A DNA stretch of 64,000 nt, taken from positions 1-64,000 of the forward strand of contig NZ_JAHTMR010000020.1 of NCBI RefSeq assembly GCF_019200975.1. Reading direction: 5' to 3'. This DNA is from Pseudomonas sp. PD9R. Lineage in GTDB: Bacteria > Pseudomonadota > Gammaproteobacteria > Pseudomonadales > Pseudomonadaceae. Position numbers and translations under genes: made by a program. Shown piece after piece: positions 49,630 through 61,338 of this stretch; the first letter of the stretch is position 1; each line of letters opens with the position of its first letter. The notes below the pieces were generated by a model that searched no databases, was not told the DNA's origin, and saw nothing but the letters and a program-made list of their open reading frames with translations.

Positions 49630-51498
49630 ATGCGACTGGCTTTCTCTACTTTATTATTCACTGCCGTGGCCTTGCTGTTGGGTGCCACCGGTGTGGATGC
49701 CGCACCGCAACATGCGTTGACCGTCTACGGCGAACCGGCCAAGTACCCTGCTGGCTTCAGCCATTTTGCCTATACCAATCCGCAAGCCCCGAAAGGCGGC
49801 ACGATGCGTCGTTCGGCGATCGAAATCGGCCATTTCGACCATGTCTTGCCCTACATCGACAAAGGTATCGGCGTCTCGCAGATTGACGGCCTCATCTACT
49901 CACCTCTGGCCCAACGTTCGCTGGACGAGCCATACACCGTGTACGGCCTTGTCGCGCAGAAGATGGAGCGCTCCGATGATGGCTTGTCCCTGCGCTTCTA
50001 CTTGAACCCCAAGGCGCGTTTCGCCGATGGCACGCCGATCACTGCACAAGACGTACGCTACACCTTCGACTTGCTGATGACCCAGGGCAGCCTGCGTTAT
50101 CGCACCCAATTCGCCGACGTCAAAGGCGTCGAAGTGGAATCACCACTGACTGTGCGCTTCGACTTCAAGAACAATGAAAACCGCACCCTGCCGCTGGACA
50201 TCGCCACCCTGCCGGTGTTTCCCGAGCATTGGTGGAAGACCCGCGACTTCGCCAGTGGCGGCGGCTACGAGCCGCCGCTGGGCAGCGGGCCGTACAAAGT
50301 GAGCAAGGTCGACTCGGGGCGCAGCATCACTTTCGAGCGTGATCCGGACTGGTGGGGCAAGGATCTACCGGTCAGCCGCGGCCTCTACAATTTCGACCAT
50401 TTCAGCATCGAGTATTTCGGCGACACCGACGTTGCCCGCCAGGTGCTGCGTGGTGGCGCCTACGACTACAACCGCGAATTTTCCGCCACCGGTTACTCCA
50501 TTGGCTACGAAAGCCCGGCCCTGAGCGACGGCCGCCTGCAAAAGGCGCACCTGGCGACAGAAGCGCCACAACCCAGCCAGGGCTTTGTGTTCAACCTGCA
50601 AAAACCGATGTTCCAGGATCGCCGGGTGCGGCAGGCGCTCGCCATGCTCTGGGATTTCGAATGGAGCAACCGGCAGATGATGCGCAACATGTACATCCGC
50701 CAGCAGAGCTTCTTCTCCAACACTGACCTCGCCGCTCGGCGACTGCCGGACGCCGGCGAACTGGCGATTCTCGAGCCCCTGCGCGGCCAGATACCCGACG
50801 AAGTCTTCACCCAGGTGTTCGAAGCGCCAAAAACCGATGGCAGCGGCGTGATCCGCAACAAGCAGTTGCAAGCCCTTGATCTGCTGGAACAGGCAGGCTG
50901 GAAACCCGATGGCGATCAACTGGTCAACGCCGACGGTGAGCCGCTGAGCTTCACCTTCCTGGTCAGCCAGAACGGCATGGACCGTTTACTGTTGCCGTAC
51001 AAACGCACGTTGAAACAGATCGGCATCGACCTGAGCATTCGTCGCATCGACTCATCCCAGTACGTCAATCGCCTGATGAGCCGCGACTACGACATGATCG
51101 TAACCGGCTACCCGGTGACCACCTCTCCCGGGGGCGAACTGCTCAACTACTTCGGCTCGGCCGCGGCCACTGATCCGGGTTCCAACAACTACATGGTGTT
51201 GAAGAATCCGGCGATAGATACCCTGATCAACGGGCTGGTGCGCGCCAATACCCAGGCTGACATGTTGCACTACGCCCATGCGCTGGACCGGGTGCTGCAA
51301 TGGAATTACTACTGGATTCCCAACTATTACCCGCCGGGCACCTCCACCGTGTGGTGGAATCGCTTCGGCATACCGAACGTGCAGGCGAGCAACGACGAAG
51401 CCATCGAGAGCTGGTGGGAAATGAGCACCACGCCCTTGACCAATCAGCAGATGACCGCTGAGCGTATCCGCCGTGGCACACCCGGAGGACCGCATTGA
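49630..51498 (+). CDS. yejA: YejA-type peptide ABC transporter, binding protein
   Basis: Periplasmic solute-binding protein of the peptide family 5, 622 aa, with signal MRLAFSTLLFTAVALLLGAT. The start of the mature chain (HALTVYGEPAKYPAGFSHFA) and LYNFDHFSIEYFGDTDVARQ match YejA, which binds oligopeptides and microcin C. The first gene of yejABEF; the stop overlaps the yejB start (TGATG). ATG 49630 was chosen by the signal peptide. Confidence 0.92.
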   Translation: MRLAFSTLLFTAVALLLGATGVDAAPQHALTVYGEPAKYPAGFSHFAYTNPQAPKGGTMRRSAIEIGHFDHVLPYIDKGIGVSQIDGLIYSPLAQRSLDEPYTVYGLVAQKMERSDDGLSLRFYLNPKARFADGTPITAQDVRYTFDLLMTQGSLRYRTQFADVKGVEVESPLTVRFDFKNNENRTLPLDIATLPVFPEHWWKTRDFASGGGYEPPLGSGPYKVSKVDSGRSITFERDPDWWGKDLPVSRGLYNFDHFSIEYFGDTDVARQVLRGGAYDYNREFSATGYSIGYESPALSDGRLQKAHLATEAPQPSQGFVFNLQKPMFQDRRVRQALAMLWDFEWSNRQMMRNMYIRQQSFFSNTDLAARRLPDAGELAILEPLRGQIPDEVFTQVFEAPKTDGSGVIRNKQLQALDLLEQAGWKPDGDQLVNADGEPLSFTFLVSQNGMDRLLLPYKRTLKQIGIDLSIRRIDSSQYVNRLMSRDYDMIVTGYPVTTSPGGELLNYFGSAAATDPGSNNYMVLKNPAIDTLINGLVRANTQADMLHYAHALDRVLQWNYYWIPNYYPPGTSTVWWNRFGIPNVQASNDEAIESWWEMSTTPLTNQQMTAERIRRGTPGGPH

Positions 51499-52559
51499 TG
51501 TGGACTTACATTCTGCGGCGCCTGTTGCTGATCATTCCCACGCTGGTGATCATTCTTCTGGTCAATTTCGTCATCGTCCAGGCCGCGCCGGGTGGGCCGG
51601 TGGAGCAAGCCATTGCCCACCTGCAAGGCATCGGCGGAGTCAATGTCGGTGGCGGCGCCAGCGAGGCAATCAGCAATAGCTCTCGAGCCAGCCGTGGGCT
51701 TGACCCGCAACTGATCAAGGACATCGAAAAACAGTACGGCTTCGACAAACCGGCACCGGAACGTCTGTGGCTGATGCTGACCAGCTACGCGCGCCTGGAT
51801 TTCGGCAAAAGCTTCTTCCGCGGCGCTACCGTCACCGACCTGATCCTGGAGAAAATGCCGGTCACCATTTCCCTTGGGCTCTGGGCGACGCTGATCACCT
51901 ATCTGGTGTCGATCCCGCTGGGCATCCGCAAAGCGGTGCATCACGGCAGCCATTTCGACATCTGGAGCAGTACCGCAATCATCATCGGCTACGCCATGCC
52001 GGCGTTCCTGTTCGCGATGTTCCTGATCGTGGTGTTCGCGGGCGGCACTTCGCTGAACTGGTTCCCGGTGCGCGGACTGGTTTCGGACAATTTCGAGTCG
52101 CTCTCGACCATCGGCAAAATCGCCGACTATTTCTGGCACCTGGTGCTACCCGTGACGGCGCTGGTGATCGGCGGCTTCGCGACGCTGACCATCCTGACCA
52201 AGAACTCGTTCCTCAATGAAATTACCCGCCAGTACGTGGTCACCGCCCGCGCCAAGGGTTTGAGCGAGCGCCGGGTGCTGTATGGCCACGTGTTCCGCAA
52301 TGCCATGTTGCTGGTGGTCTCGGGCATTCCCCAGGCATTTATCAGTGTGTTTTTTGCCGGTTCGTTGCTGATCGAAGTGATTTTCTCCCTCGACGGCCTC
52401 GGTCGTATGAGCTACGAAGCGGCGGTGTCACGGGACTATCCAGTGGTATTCGGTTCGCTGTTCATCTTTACCTTGTTCGGCCTGCTGATAAAACTGGTGG
52501 GCGACCTCTGTTACACCCTGGTCGACCCGCGTATCGACTTCGCCGCGAGGAATGCCTGA
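51498..52559 (+). CDS. yejB: YejB-type peptide ABC permease
   Basis: Inner-membrane permease of the DppB/OppB class, 353 aa, six membrane segments, opening MWTYILRRLLLIIPTLVIIL. The EAA loop is ARAKGLSERRVLYGHVFRNA, and the C-terminus YTLVDPRIDF is typical. It pairs with YejE to form the channel. Coupled at both ends by TGATG overlaps. Confidence 0.94.
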   Translation: MWTYILRRLLLIIPTLVIILLVNFVIVQAAPGGPVEQAIAHLQGIGGVNVGGGASEAISNSSRASRGLDPQLIKDIEKQYGFDKPAPERLWLMLTSYARLDFGKSFFRGATVTDLILEKMPVTISLGLWATLITYLVSIPLGIRKAVHHGSHFDIWSSTAIIIGYAMPAFLFAMFLIVVFAGGTSLNWFPVRGLVSDNFESLSTIGKIADYFWHLVLPVTALVIGGFATLTILTKNSFLNEITRQYVVTARAKGLSERRVLYGHVFRNAMLLVVSGIPQAFISVFFAGSLLIEVIFSLDGLGRMSYEAAVSRDYPVVFGSLFIFTLFGLLIKLVGDLCYTLVDPRIDFAARNA

Positions 52560-53581
52560 TGTTCAAGCTTTCGCCGCTGGGCCGTCGTCGTTTCGAACGT
52601 TTCAAGAAAAACCGCCGTGGCTGGTGGTCGCTGTGGTTGTTTGTCGGCCTGTTCATCCTGACCCTGGGTGGCGAGCTGATCGCCAACGACAAACCGCTGA
52701 TCGTCAGCTATCAAGGCTCGTTGTACTTCCCCGCCCTCAAGCGCTACACCGAACAGGAATTTGGCGGGCAACTGCCGTTCCAGGCTGATTACCGAAGCGA
52801 CTATGTACAGCAACTGATCAAGAAGGAAGGTGGCTGGCTGCTGTTTCCGCCGATCCCGTTCAGCGACGACACGCCGAACTATGACCTGAACAAACCTGCG
52901 CCTAGTCCGCCTTCGAATGTGAACTGGCTGGGCACGGACGACCAGGCGCGGGATGTATTGGCCCGGGTGATTTTCGGTGCACGGGTGTCGATTCTGTTTG
53001 CCTTGATGCTGACCTTTGTCAGCGCGCTGATCGGCATCGCCGCCGGTGCCCTGCAAGGCTATTACGGCGGCTGGGTCGACCTGATCGGTCAACGCTTGCT
53101 GGAGGTCTGGTCAGGGTTGCCGGTGCTGTACCTGCTGATCATTTTGTCGGGATTCGTCGAGCCGAATTTCTGGTGGTTGCTGGGGATCATGGCGCTGTTT
53201 TCCTGGCTGGCCCTGGTGGACGTGGTGCGTGCCGAATTCCTGCGCGGGCGTAATCTGGAATACGTCAAAGCCGCCCGTGCGCTGGGCCTGAGCGACCAGA
53301 AAGTGATCGTGCGGCACATTCTGCCCAACGCCATGAACGCCACCTTGAGTTACCTGCCGTTCATTCTGACCGGCGCAATCTCGACCCTCACCGCGCTGGA
53401 CTTCCTCGGTTTCGGCATGCCTGCTGGCAGTGCCTCTCTGGGTGAGCTGATCGGTCAGGGCAAGCAGAATCTGCAAGCCCCGTGGTTGGGCCTGACAGCC
53501 TTTTTCACCCTGGCGTTGATTCTTTCTTTGCTGGTGTTTATCGGCGAGGCGTTGCGAGATGCCTTTGACCCCCGCTCTTGA
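52559..53581 (+). CDS. yejE: YejE-type peptide ABC permease
   Basis: Second permease, 340 aa. The N-terminal cytoplasmic RRRFERFKKNRRGWWSLWLF precedes TM1; a periplasmic insertion of about 100 residues (SYQGSLYFPALKRYTEQEFG) is typical of YejE. LGTDDQARDVLARVIFGARV and the EAA loop ARALGLSDQKVIVRHILPNA follow. The ATG overlaps the yejB stop. Confidence 0.94.
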   Translation: MFKLSPLGRRRFERFKKNRRGWWSLWLFVGLFILTLGGELIANDKPLIVSYQGSLYFPALKRYTEQEFGGQLPFQADYRSDYVQQLIKKEGGWLLFPPIPFSDDTPNYDLNKPAPSPPSNVNWLGTDDQARDVLARVIFGARVSILFALMLTFVSALIGIAAGALQGYYGGWVDLIGQRLLEVWSGLPVLYLLIILSGFVEPNFWWLLGIMALFSWLALVDVVRAEFLRGRNLEYVKAARALGLSDQKVIVRHILPNAMNATLSYLPFILTGAISTLTALDFLGFGMPAGSASLGELIGQGKQNLQAPWLGLTAFFTLALILSLLVFIGEALRDAFDPRS

Positions 53582-53608
53582 TGAGAGCGCATGATGCGGA
53601 CTGCTGAC

Positions 53609-55186
53609 ATGAGTAACCTGATCGAAATCCGTGACCTCAGCGTGGCCTTCAACGGCCAGACCGTTGTGCGCAATCTGTGCCTGGACATACGTCCCGGTGA
53701 GTGCCTGGCGCTGGTGGGCGAGTCGGGCTCGGGCAAATCGGTGACCGCCCATTCGATTTTGCAATTGCTACCCGAAGTCGGCACTGAAAGCCGCGGTAGC
53801 ATCCGTTATCACGGCAAGGAATTGCTGGGTGCCTCGTCCAAGGTGCTGCGTGAGCTGCGGGGCAATCGCATTGCGATGATTTTCCAGGAGCCGATGACCT
53901 CGCTCAATCCGCTGCACAGCATCGAAAAGCAGATCGGCGAGACCTTGCTCGTGCATAAAGGCCTGGCCGGTAAAGCGGCGCAAGCGCGGATTCTCGAGTT
54001 GCTGCATCTGGTGGGCATCAAGAAACCCAAGGAAAGGCTCAAGGCCTATCCGCACCAATTGTCCGGCGGGCAACGCCAGCGGGTGATGATTGCCATGGCC
54101 CTGGCCTGCGAACCTGAACTGCTGATCGCCGACGAGCCCACCACGGCACTGGATGTTACGGTACAGCGCAAGATCCTGTTGCTGCTCAAATCCCTGCAAC
54201 AGCGTTTGGGCATGTCACTGCTGCTGATTAGCCACGACCTTAATCTGGTGCGCAGCATCGCCCAGCGCGTTTGCGTAATGAAGGCCGGCGAAATTGTTGA
54301 GCAAGCCAGCTGCGAAACGATCTTCACCGAACCGAAACACCCCTACAGCTGCGTCTTGCTCAACGCCGAACCGGAAGGTGAAGCACTGCCCCGCGATGAA
54401 CGTGAAAACGTGCTGGAAGTGGACAATCTGCGAGTGCAATTCGCAATCAGCGGCGGGTTGTTTCAGCGCAAGACTTATTTGAACGCGGTGGACGGCATCA
54501 GCCTGAGCATCCAGCGTGGCAAGACGCTGGGTATCGTCGGTGAATCCGGTTCTGGCAAGTCCACCCTCGGCCAGGCGATCCTGCGGTTGCTCGACTCCGA
54601 AGGTAGCATTCGCTTTCAAGGTCAGGCGCTGGACGGCCTGACGCAGAAGCAATTGCGGCCATGGCGCAAGAAAATGCAGGTGGTTTTTCAAGACCCTTTC
54701 GGCAGCCTCAGCCCACGAATGTCTGTGGAGCAGATCATCTGCGAAGGCCTCGAAGTGCACAGTCAGTTGAGTACTGAAGAGTGCAACGCCGAGGTCATCC
54801 GGGCGTTGCAAGAAGTCGGACTCGATCCGCAGAGTCGCCATCGCTATCCCCACGAGTTCTCCGGCGGCCAACGCCAGCGCATCGCCATCGCTCGGGCGCT
54901 GGTGCTGAAACCGGCGCTGATCCTGCTCGACGAGCCGACCTCCGCATTGGACCGCACCGTGCAAAAACAAGTGGTCGCCCTGCTCCGTCAGCTTCAGGAA
55001 AAACATGGCCTGACATACCTCTTCATCAGCCATGACCTGGCGGTGGTCCGCGCCTTGGCGCACGACATGATCGTAATCAAGGACGGCAAGGTCGTGGAAA
55101 GCGGCGCCAGCCACGACGTGTTCGATTCGCCGCAGCACCCGTACACCAAAGAGCTGTTGGCGGCGGCACATCCGCGGCAGGCATAA
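53609..55186 (+). CDS. yejF: YejF-type peptide ABC ATPase (double domain)
   Basis: Fused ATPase, 525 aa, with two ABC domains. Domain 1: Walker A GESGSGKSV, signature LSGGQRQRVMIAMAL, Walker B LLIADEPTTALD. Domain 2 (from about residue 275): Walker A GESGSGKST, signature FSGGQRQRIAIARAL, Walker B ILLDEPTSALD. It powers YejBE. The start could also be at 53591 or 53594; I prefer MSNLIEIRDLSVAF because family members begin there. Confidence 0.93.
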   Translation: MSNLIEIRDLSVAFNGQTVVRNLCLDIRPGECLALVGESGSGKSVTAHSILQLLPEVGTESRGSIRYHGKELLGASSKVLRELRGNRIAMIFQEPMTSLNPLHSIEKQIGETLLVHKGLAGKAAQARILELLHLVGIKKPKERLKAYPHQLSGGQRQRVMIAMALACEPELLIADEPTTALDVTVQRKILLLLKSLQQRLGMSLLLISHDLNLVRSIAQRVCVMKAGEIVEQASCETIFTEPKHPYSCVLLNAEPEGEALPRDERENVLEVDNLRVQFAISGGLFQRKTYLNAVDGISLSIQRGKTLGIVGESGSGKSTLGQAILRLLDSEGSIRFQGQALDGLTQKQLRPWRKKMQVVFQDPFGSLSPRMSVEQIICEGLEVHSQLSTEECNAEVIRALQEVGLDPQSRHRYPHEFSGGQRQRIAIARALVLKPALILLDEPTSALDRTVQKQVVALLRQLQEKHGLTYLFISHDLAVVRALAHDMIVIKDGKVVESGASHDVFDSPQHPYTKELLAAAHPRQA

Positions 55187-55196
55187 TTTTTGAATA

Positions 55197-55265
55197 GATC
55201 GCAGCCTGCGGCAGCTCCTGCATAACACCCCTGCAGGAGCTGTCGCAGGCTGCGATCTTTTGATC
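55197..55265. repeat. REP palindrome
   Basis: Arms GATCGCAGCCTGCGGCAGCT and inverted CTGTCGCAGGCTGCGATC, just after yejF. Confidence 0.85.
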
Positions 55266-55291
55266 TTGATCTTCGACAATGGGATGTCTTC

Positions 55292-56707
55292 ATGAACACC
55301 ACCGAAAGCCTAAAGGACTACCAGCGCGTCCGCTTGCTGGCGATCCGCTCGTTGTTCGAGATCATCGAGCAGTCGAGTGAAGGCACGGTGATTGTCGACC
55401 GTGACGCCAACATCGTCTGGATGAACGAGCGCTATGCCAAGCGTTTCGGCCTGCAATCGGCAGAAGGCGCGATCGGCAAGGCCTGCGAAAGCGTGATCCC
55501 CGGCAGCCTGTTGCGCGAAGTGGTGCGCACTGGCCGGCCGATTCTGCTCGACATGCAGGACACGCCAAAAGAGCCATTGGTGGTCATGCGCTTGCCGATT
55601 CACGACGACGCCGGTGAAGTGATTGGCGCCATCGGCTTTGCCCTGTTTGACGAATTACGCAGCCTGTCGCCGATGCTCAAGCGCTACATGAACATGCAGG
55701 AAGAACTCGCTTCAACCCGCTCGCTGTTGCGTGCACGGCAGACCAAGTACAACTTTGCCCATTTCATCGGCACCAGCGCCGCCAGCCTAGAAGTCAAACG
55801 CCGCGCCCGGCGCAGTGCCAGCACCGAATCGCCGGTGTTGCTGCTCGGTGAAACCGGCACCGGCAAAGAGCTGCTGGCGCAAGCGATCCACAATGCGTCG
55901 CCGCGTGCGCATAAAGCCTTTGTCAGCATCAATAGCGCGGCGATTCCCGAGTCGCTGCTGGAAGCCGAATTCTTCGGCACCGCCCCCGGTGCCTTTACCG
56001 GTGCCGACCGCAAGGGTCGCGCCGGCAAGTTGCAGATCGCCCAGGGCGGTACGTTGTTCCTCGATGAAATCGGCGACATGCCGTTGCCCCTGCAAAGCAA
56101 ACTGCTGCGGGTGCTGCAGGAAAAGGAATTCGAACCGGTGGGTTCCAACGACGTGATCCAGAGCGATGTGCGAGTGATCGCTGCGACCTCTACTGATCTT
56201 GAAGCGGCGATCAAACGCGGTGAGTTTCGCGCCGATTTGTATTACCGCCTCAATGTCCTGCCGATCCAGGTTCCGCCGCTGCGCGACCGCCTCGACGACC
56301 TGCCTGCTCTCAGCGAAGCGATTCTCGAAGAACTGCGCAGCCAACACGAACTGAACAGCGAAGCGCTGGAGTTGCTGGGACAGCATGCCTGGCCGGGGAA
56401 CATCCGCGAACTGCGCAACGTACTGGAGCGGGCTGCTTTGCTCAGCGATGACCTGCGACTCACGGTGGCGGATATTCGCGCGGCCATTGGCACTTTCATG
56501 CCGATGGAGCGTACAGCGCCTGTAACCGTCGAAGCGGTGGAACATGAGACCTTCAGCGCGGCGCGAGAGCGCTTTGACCGGCAGCTGATCGAAACTGCCC
56601 TCGCTCAATGTGGGGGTAAGGTGATTGAAGCGGCGGCGCGATTGGGGCTGGGTCGCTCGACGTTGTATAAGAAGATGGTGGCGTTGGGGATTGCTGAGTC
56701 TCCATAA
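55292..56707 (+). CDS. Sigma-54-dependent activator of 3-hydroxybutyrate genes
   Basis: NtrC-family enhancer-binding protein, 471 aa. An N-terminal PAS domain (about 15-125, GTVIVDRDANIVWMNERYAK) is followed by an AAA+ domain (about 150-385) with Walker A GETGTGKELL, the sigma-54 contact GAFTGA in PGAFTGADRKG, and Walker B GGTLFLDEIGDM. A Fis-type HTH (VIEAAARLGLGRSTLYKKMV) ends the protein. It lacks a receiver domain, so it is probably controlled by a ligand at the PAS domain. The neighbouring GntP permease has a -24/-12 promoter, a clear target. Confidence 0.92.
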   Translation: MNTTESLKDYQRVRLLAIRSLFEIIEQSSEGTVIVDRDANIVWMNERYAKRFGLQSAEGAIGKACESVIPGSLLREVVRTGRPILLDMQDTPKEPLVVMRLPIHDDAGEVIGAIGFALFDELRSLSPMLKRYMNMQEELASTRSLLRARQTKYNFAHFIGTSAASLEVKRRARRSASTESPVLLLGETGTGKELLAQAIHNASPRAHKAFVSINSAAIPESLLEAEFFGTAPGAFTGADRKGRAGKLQIAQGGTLFLDEIGDMPLPLQSKLLRVLQEKEFEPVGSNDVIQSDVRVIAATSTDLEAAIKRGEFRADLYYRLNVLPIQVPPLRDRLDDLPALSEAILEELRSQHELNSEALELLGQHAWPGNIRELRNVLERAALLSDDLRLTVADIRAAIGTFMPMERTAPVTVEAVEHETFSAARERFDRQLIETALAQCGGKVIEAAARLGLGRSTLYKKMVALGIAESP

Positions 56708-56746
56708 AGAGACAGAAATCTCTATTTGTAGATATTCTTTCCAAGG

Positions 56747-56827
56747 TCAAAAAATCGCAGCCTTCGGCAGCTCCTACACGGGATTTAGCGTTCCCCTGTA
56801 GGAGCTGCCGAAGGCTGCGATCTTTTC
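56747..56827. repeat. REP palindrome (AAGGCTGCG variant)
   Basis: Arms TCAAAAAATCGCAGCCTTCG ... and complement, between the activator and the permease, about 90 bp upstream of the -24/-12 element. Confidence 0.85.
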
Positions 56828-56917
56828 AATTTTAAAAAGTCTCACAACAGAGACAATAATCTTTCACACATTCAATAAAATAAAATTAAATCGTTATATT
56901 TCAACACCTTAGCTATA

Positions 56918-56933
56918 TGGCACAAAACTCGCT
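56918..56933 (+). promoter_or_regulatory. Sigma-54 promoter of the 3-hydroxybutyrate permease
   Basis: TGGCACAAAACTCGCT keeps the invariant GG-N10-GC spacing (GG 56919-56920, GC 56931-56932) of -24/-12 promoters. It lies 58 bp before the permease start, in AT-rich DNA suited to bending. Confidence 0.85.
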
Positions 56934-56991
56934 ATAGCGCTCTCCTACAAAAGAACCACCCTTACAAAAATAACAAACCAGGAGACACACC

Positions 56992-58383
56992 ATGAGTGTG
57001 ATCATTGCCTTGGCAGCCCTCGCGCTGCTGATGCTGGCTGCTTACCGTGGCTACAGCGTTATTCTTTTTGCTCCGATCGCCGCCCTCGGCGCCGTTCTGC
57101 TTACCGACCCTTCCGCCGTTGCGCCCGCTTTCACTGGCGTGTTCATGGAGAAAATGGTCGGCTTCATCAAACTGTATTTCCCGGTATTCCTGCTCGGTGC
57201 AGTGTTCGGCAAGTTGATCGAATTGTCGGGTTTCTCGCGTTCTATCGTTGCGGCAGCCATTCGCTTGCTTGGCACCCGCCAGGCGATGCTGGTGATCGTG
57301 CTGGTCTGTGCGCTGCTCACCTACGGCGGCGTTTCGCTGTTTGTGGTGGTGTTCGCGGTCTACCCGTTTGCCGCTGAAATGTTTCGCCAGAGCGACATCC
57401 CCAAGCGCCTGATCCCGGCGACCATCGCCCTCGGCGCGTTCTCGTTCACCATGGACGCCCTGCCCGGCACCCCGCAAATCCAGAACATCATTCCCAGCAC
57501 CTTCTTCAACACCACCGCTTGGGCTGCACCGTGGCTGGGCCTGATCGGCACGATCTTCGTGTTCTGCGCCGGCATGCTGTTTCTCCAGCGCCAACGTAAC
57601 AAGGCCCAACGTGCTGGTGAAGGCTATGGCACGGAGTTGCGCAACGAGCCGGAAACCGCCGCCGACATCAAGCTGCCCAACCCCTGGATCGCCCTCTCGC
57701 CGCTGCTGGCGGTGGGCATCATGAACCTGCTGTTCACCCAGTGGATTCCGCAGTGGTACGGCAAAACCCATAGCCTCGCGCTGCCAGGCATGGCCACGCC
57801 GGTGACCACCGACATCGCCAAACTCACGGCGATCTGGGCCGTTCAAGCCGCGCTGCTGGTGGGCATCATCATGGTGCTGGCGTTCGGCTTCCGGGCGATT
57901 CGCAGCAAACTCGCCGAAGGCAGCAAAAGCGCGGTCAGCGGTGCATTACTGGCGGCGATGAACACCGCATCGGAATACGGTTTTGGTGCGGTCATCGCCT
58001 CCCTCCCGGGCTTCCTGGTACTGGCCGACTGGCTCAAGAGCATTCCCAACCCACTGGTCAACGAAGCGATTACCGTGACGTTGCTGGCCGGCATCACCGG
58101 GTCCGCCTCGGGCGGCATGAGCATCGCACTGGCGGCAATGTCCGAGCAGTTCATCAGCGCCGCCCACGCCGCCAATATTCCGCTGGAAGTGCTGCACCGT
58201 GTGGCCGCGATGGCCAGTGGCGGCATGGACACCCTGCCGCACAACGGCGCGGTGATTACCTTGCTGGCGGTCACCGGTCTGACCCACCGCGAGGCTTACA
58301 AAGACATTTTCTGTATTACGCTGATCAAGACCCTGGCGGTATTCGTGGTGATCGGCACCTTCTACGCCACTGGCATTGTGTGA
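56992..58383 (+). CDS. GntP-family permease, probable 3-hydroxybutyrate uptake
   Basis: Inner-membrane transporter of the GntP family, 463 aa, about 12 membrane segments. Features: AAYRGYSVILFAPIAALGAV, the conserved GGVSLFVVVFAVYPFAAEMF and DALPGTPQIQNIIPSTFF. The GntP family carries gluconate and other hydroxy acids; in this operon, before 3-hydroxybutyrate dehydrogenase, the substrate is most probably D-3-hydroxybutyrate. An AGGAGA site precedes the start; a sigma-54 promoter drives it. Confidence 0.9.
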   Translation: MSVIIALAALALLMLAAYRGYSVILFAPIAALGAVLLTDPSAVAPAFTGVFMEKMVGFIKLYFPVFLLGAVFGKLIELSGFSRSIVAAAIRLLGTRQAMLVIVLVCALLTYGGVSLFVVVFAVYPFAAEMFRQSDIPKRLIPATIALGAFSFTMDALPGTPQIQNIIPSTFFNTTAWAAPWLGLIGTIFVFCAGMLFLQRQRNKAQRAGEGYGTELRNEPETAADIKLPNPWIALSPLLAVGIMNLLFTQWIPQWYGKTHSLALPGMATPVTTDIAKLTAIWAVQAALLVGIIMVLAFGFRAIRSKLAEGSKSAVSGALLAAMNTASEYGFGAVIASLPGFLVLADWLKSIPNPLVNEAITVTLLAGITGSASGGMSIALAAMSEQFISAAHAANIPLEVLHRVAAMASGGMDTLPHNGAVITLLAVTGLTHREAYKDIFCITLIKTLAVFVVIGTFYATGIV

Positions 58384-58390
58384 GGAATTC

Positions 58391-59164
58391 ATGACGACTC
58401 TTTCGGGCAAGACCGCACTGGTTACCGGCTCCACCAGCGGCATTGGCTTGGGCATCGCCCTGAGCCTGGCCAAGGCCGGTGCCAATCTGATCCTCAACGG
58501 TTTCGGCGATGCCTCCAAAGTGATTGCCGAGGTCGAGCAATTCGGTGGCAAAGTTGGCCATCACCCCGCCGACGTCAGCGACCCGGCACAGATCGCCGAC
58601 ATGATCGCCTACGCCGAACGTGAATTCGGTGGTGTCGACATTCTGGTGAACAACGCAGGCATCCAGCACGTAGCGCCAGTGGACGAATTTCCGGTGGAGC
58701 GCTGGGATTCGATCATTGCGATCAACCTGTCGTCGGTGTTTCACAGCACGCGTCTGAGCCTGCCGGGCATGCGGGCCAAGGGCTGGGGCCGGGTGATCAA
58801 CATCGCTTCAGTGCATGGCCTGGTAGGTTCAGTGGGCAAAGCGGCTTATGTTGCCGCCAAGCATGGGGTCATCGGCTTGACCAAAGTGGTCGCCCTGGAA
58901 ACCGCCACCAGCCACGTTACCTGCAACGCCATTTGCCCTGGATGGGTGCTGACGCCACTGGTGCAGAAGCAAATTGATGATCGCGCCGCCACCGGGATCG
59001 ATCCGCAGCAGGCGCAACACGATCTGCTGGCCGAGAAGCAGCCGTCGCTGGAATTCGTGACGCCGCCGCAACTGGGGGAGCTGGTGCTGTTTTTGTGCAG
59101 CGAGGCCGGTAGCCAGGTGCGTGGTGCGGCGTGGAATATTGATGGTGGGTGGTTGGCGCAGTAA
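58391..59164 (+). CDS. hbdH: 3-hydroxybutyrate dehydrogenase
   Basis: Short-chain dehydrogenase, 257 aa, oxidising D-3-hydroxybutyrate to acetoacetate with NAD+. Motifs: TGSTSGIGLGIALSLAKAGA (cofactor), NNAGIQHVAPVDEFP, catalytic Ser in NIASVHGLVGS and YVAAKHG (YxxxK). QHVAPVDEFP is typical of this enzyme. It starts seven bases after the permease stop, so it belongs to the same operon. Confidence 0.94.
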   Translation: MTTLSGKTALVTGSTSGIGLGIALSLAKAGANLILNGFGDASKVIAEVEQFGGKVGHHPADVSDPAQIADMIAYAEREFGGVDILVNNAGIQHVAPVDEFPVERWDSIIAINLSSVFHSTRLSLPGMRAKGWGRVINIASVHGLVGSVGKAAYVAAKHGVIGLTKVVALETATSHVTCNAICPGWVLTPLVQKQIDDRAATGIDPQQAQHDLLAEKQPSLEFVTPPQLGELVLFLCSEAGSQVRGAAWNIDGGWLAQ

Positions 59165-59190
59165 GGAGCCAGCAGACCGCGTTGTCGTTC

Positions 59191-59257
59191 TTCGCGGGCA
59201 AGCCTCGCTCCTACAGGGTATTGCGCTGCCCTTGTAGGAGCGAGGCTTCCCCGCGAA
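59191..59257. repeat. REP palindrome, second family (GCGAGGC type)
   Basis: Arms TTCGCGGGCAAGCCTCGCTC and inverted GAGCGAGGCTTCCCCGCGAA, between hbdH and the acetoacetyl-CoA synthetase gene. Confidence 0.8.
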
Positions 59258-59287
59258 TGGATCTAAAGATAGAAAAAGAGGCGAATC

Positions 59288-61243
<1,956 letters not shown>

Positions 61244-61252
61244 AACACCCCC

Positions 61253-61338
61253 TGTAGGAGCTGCCGAAGGCTGCGATCTTTTGATTTTGTTTTTCAAAGA
61301 TCAAGATCAAAAGATCGCAGCCTTCGGCAGCTCCTACA
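61253..61338. repeat. REP palindrome (AAGGCTGCG variant)
   Basis: Arms TGTAGGAGCTGCCGAAGGCT ... and complement, between the converging aacS and pilU. The inverted arm overlaps the last bases of pilU. Confidence 0.85.

Noticed and set aside
54215..55279. 354-codon minus-strand frame over yejF
   Set aside because: Antisense shadow of the second ABC domain; it begins inside a REP element.
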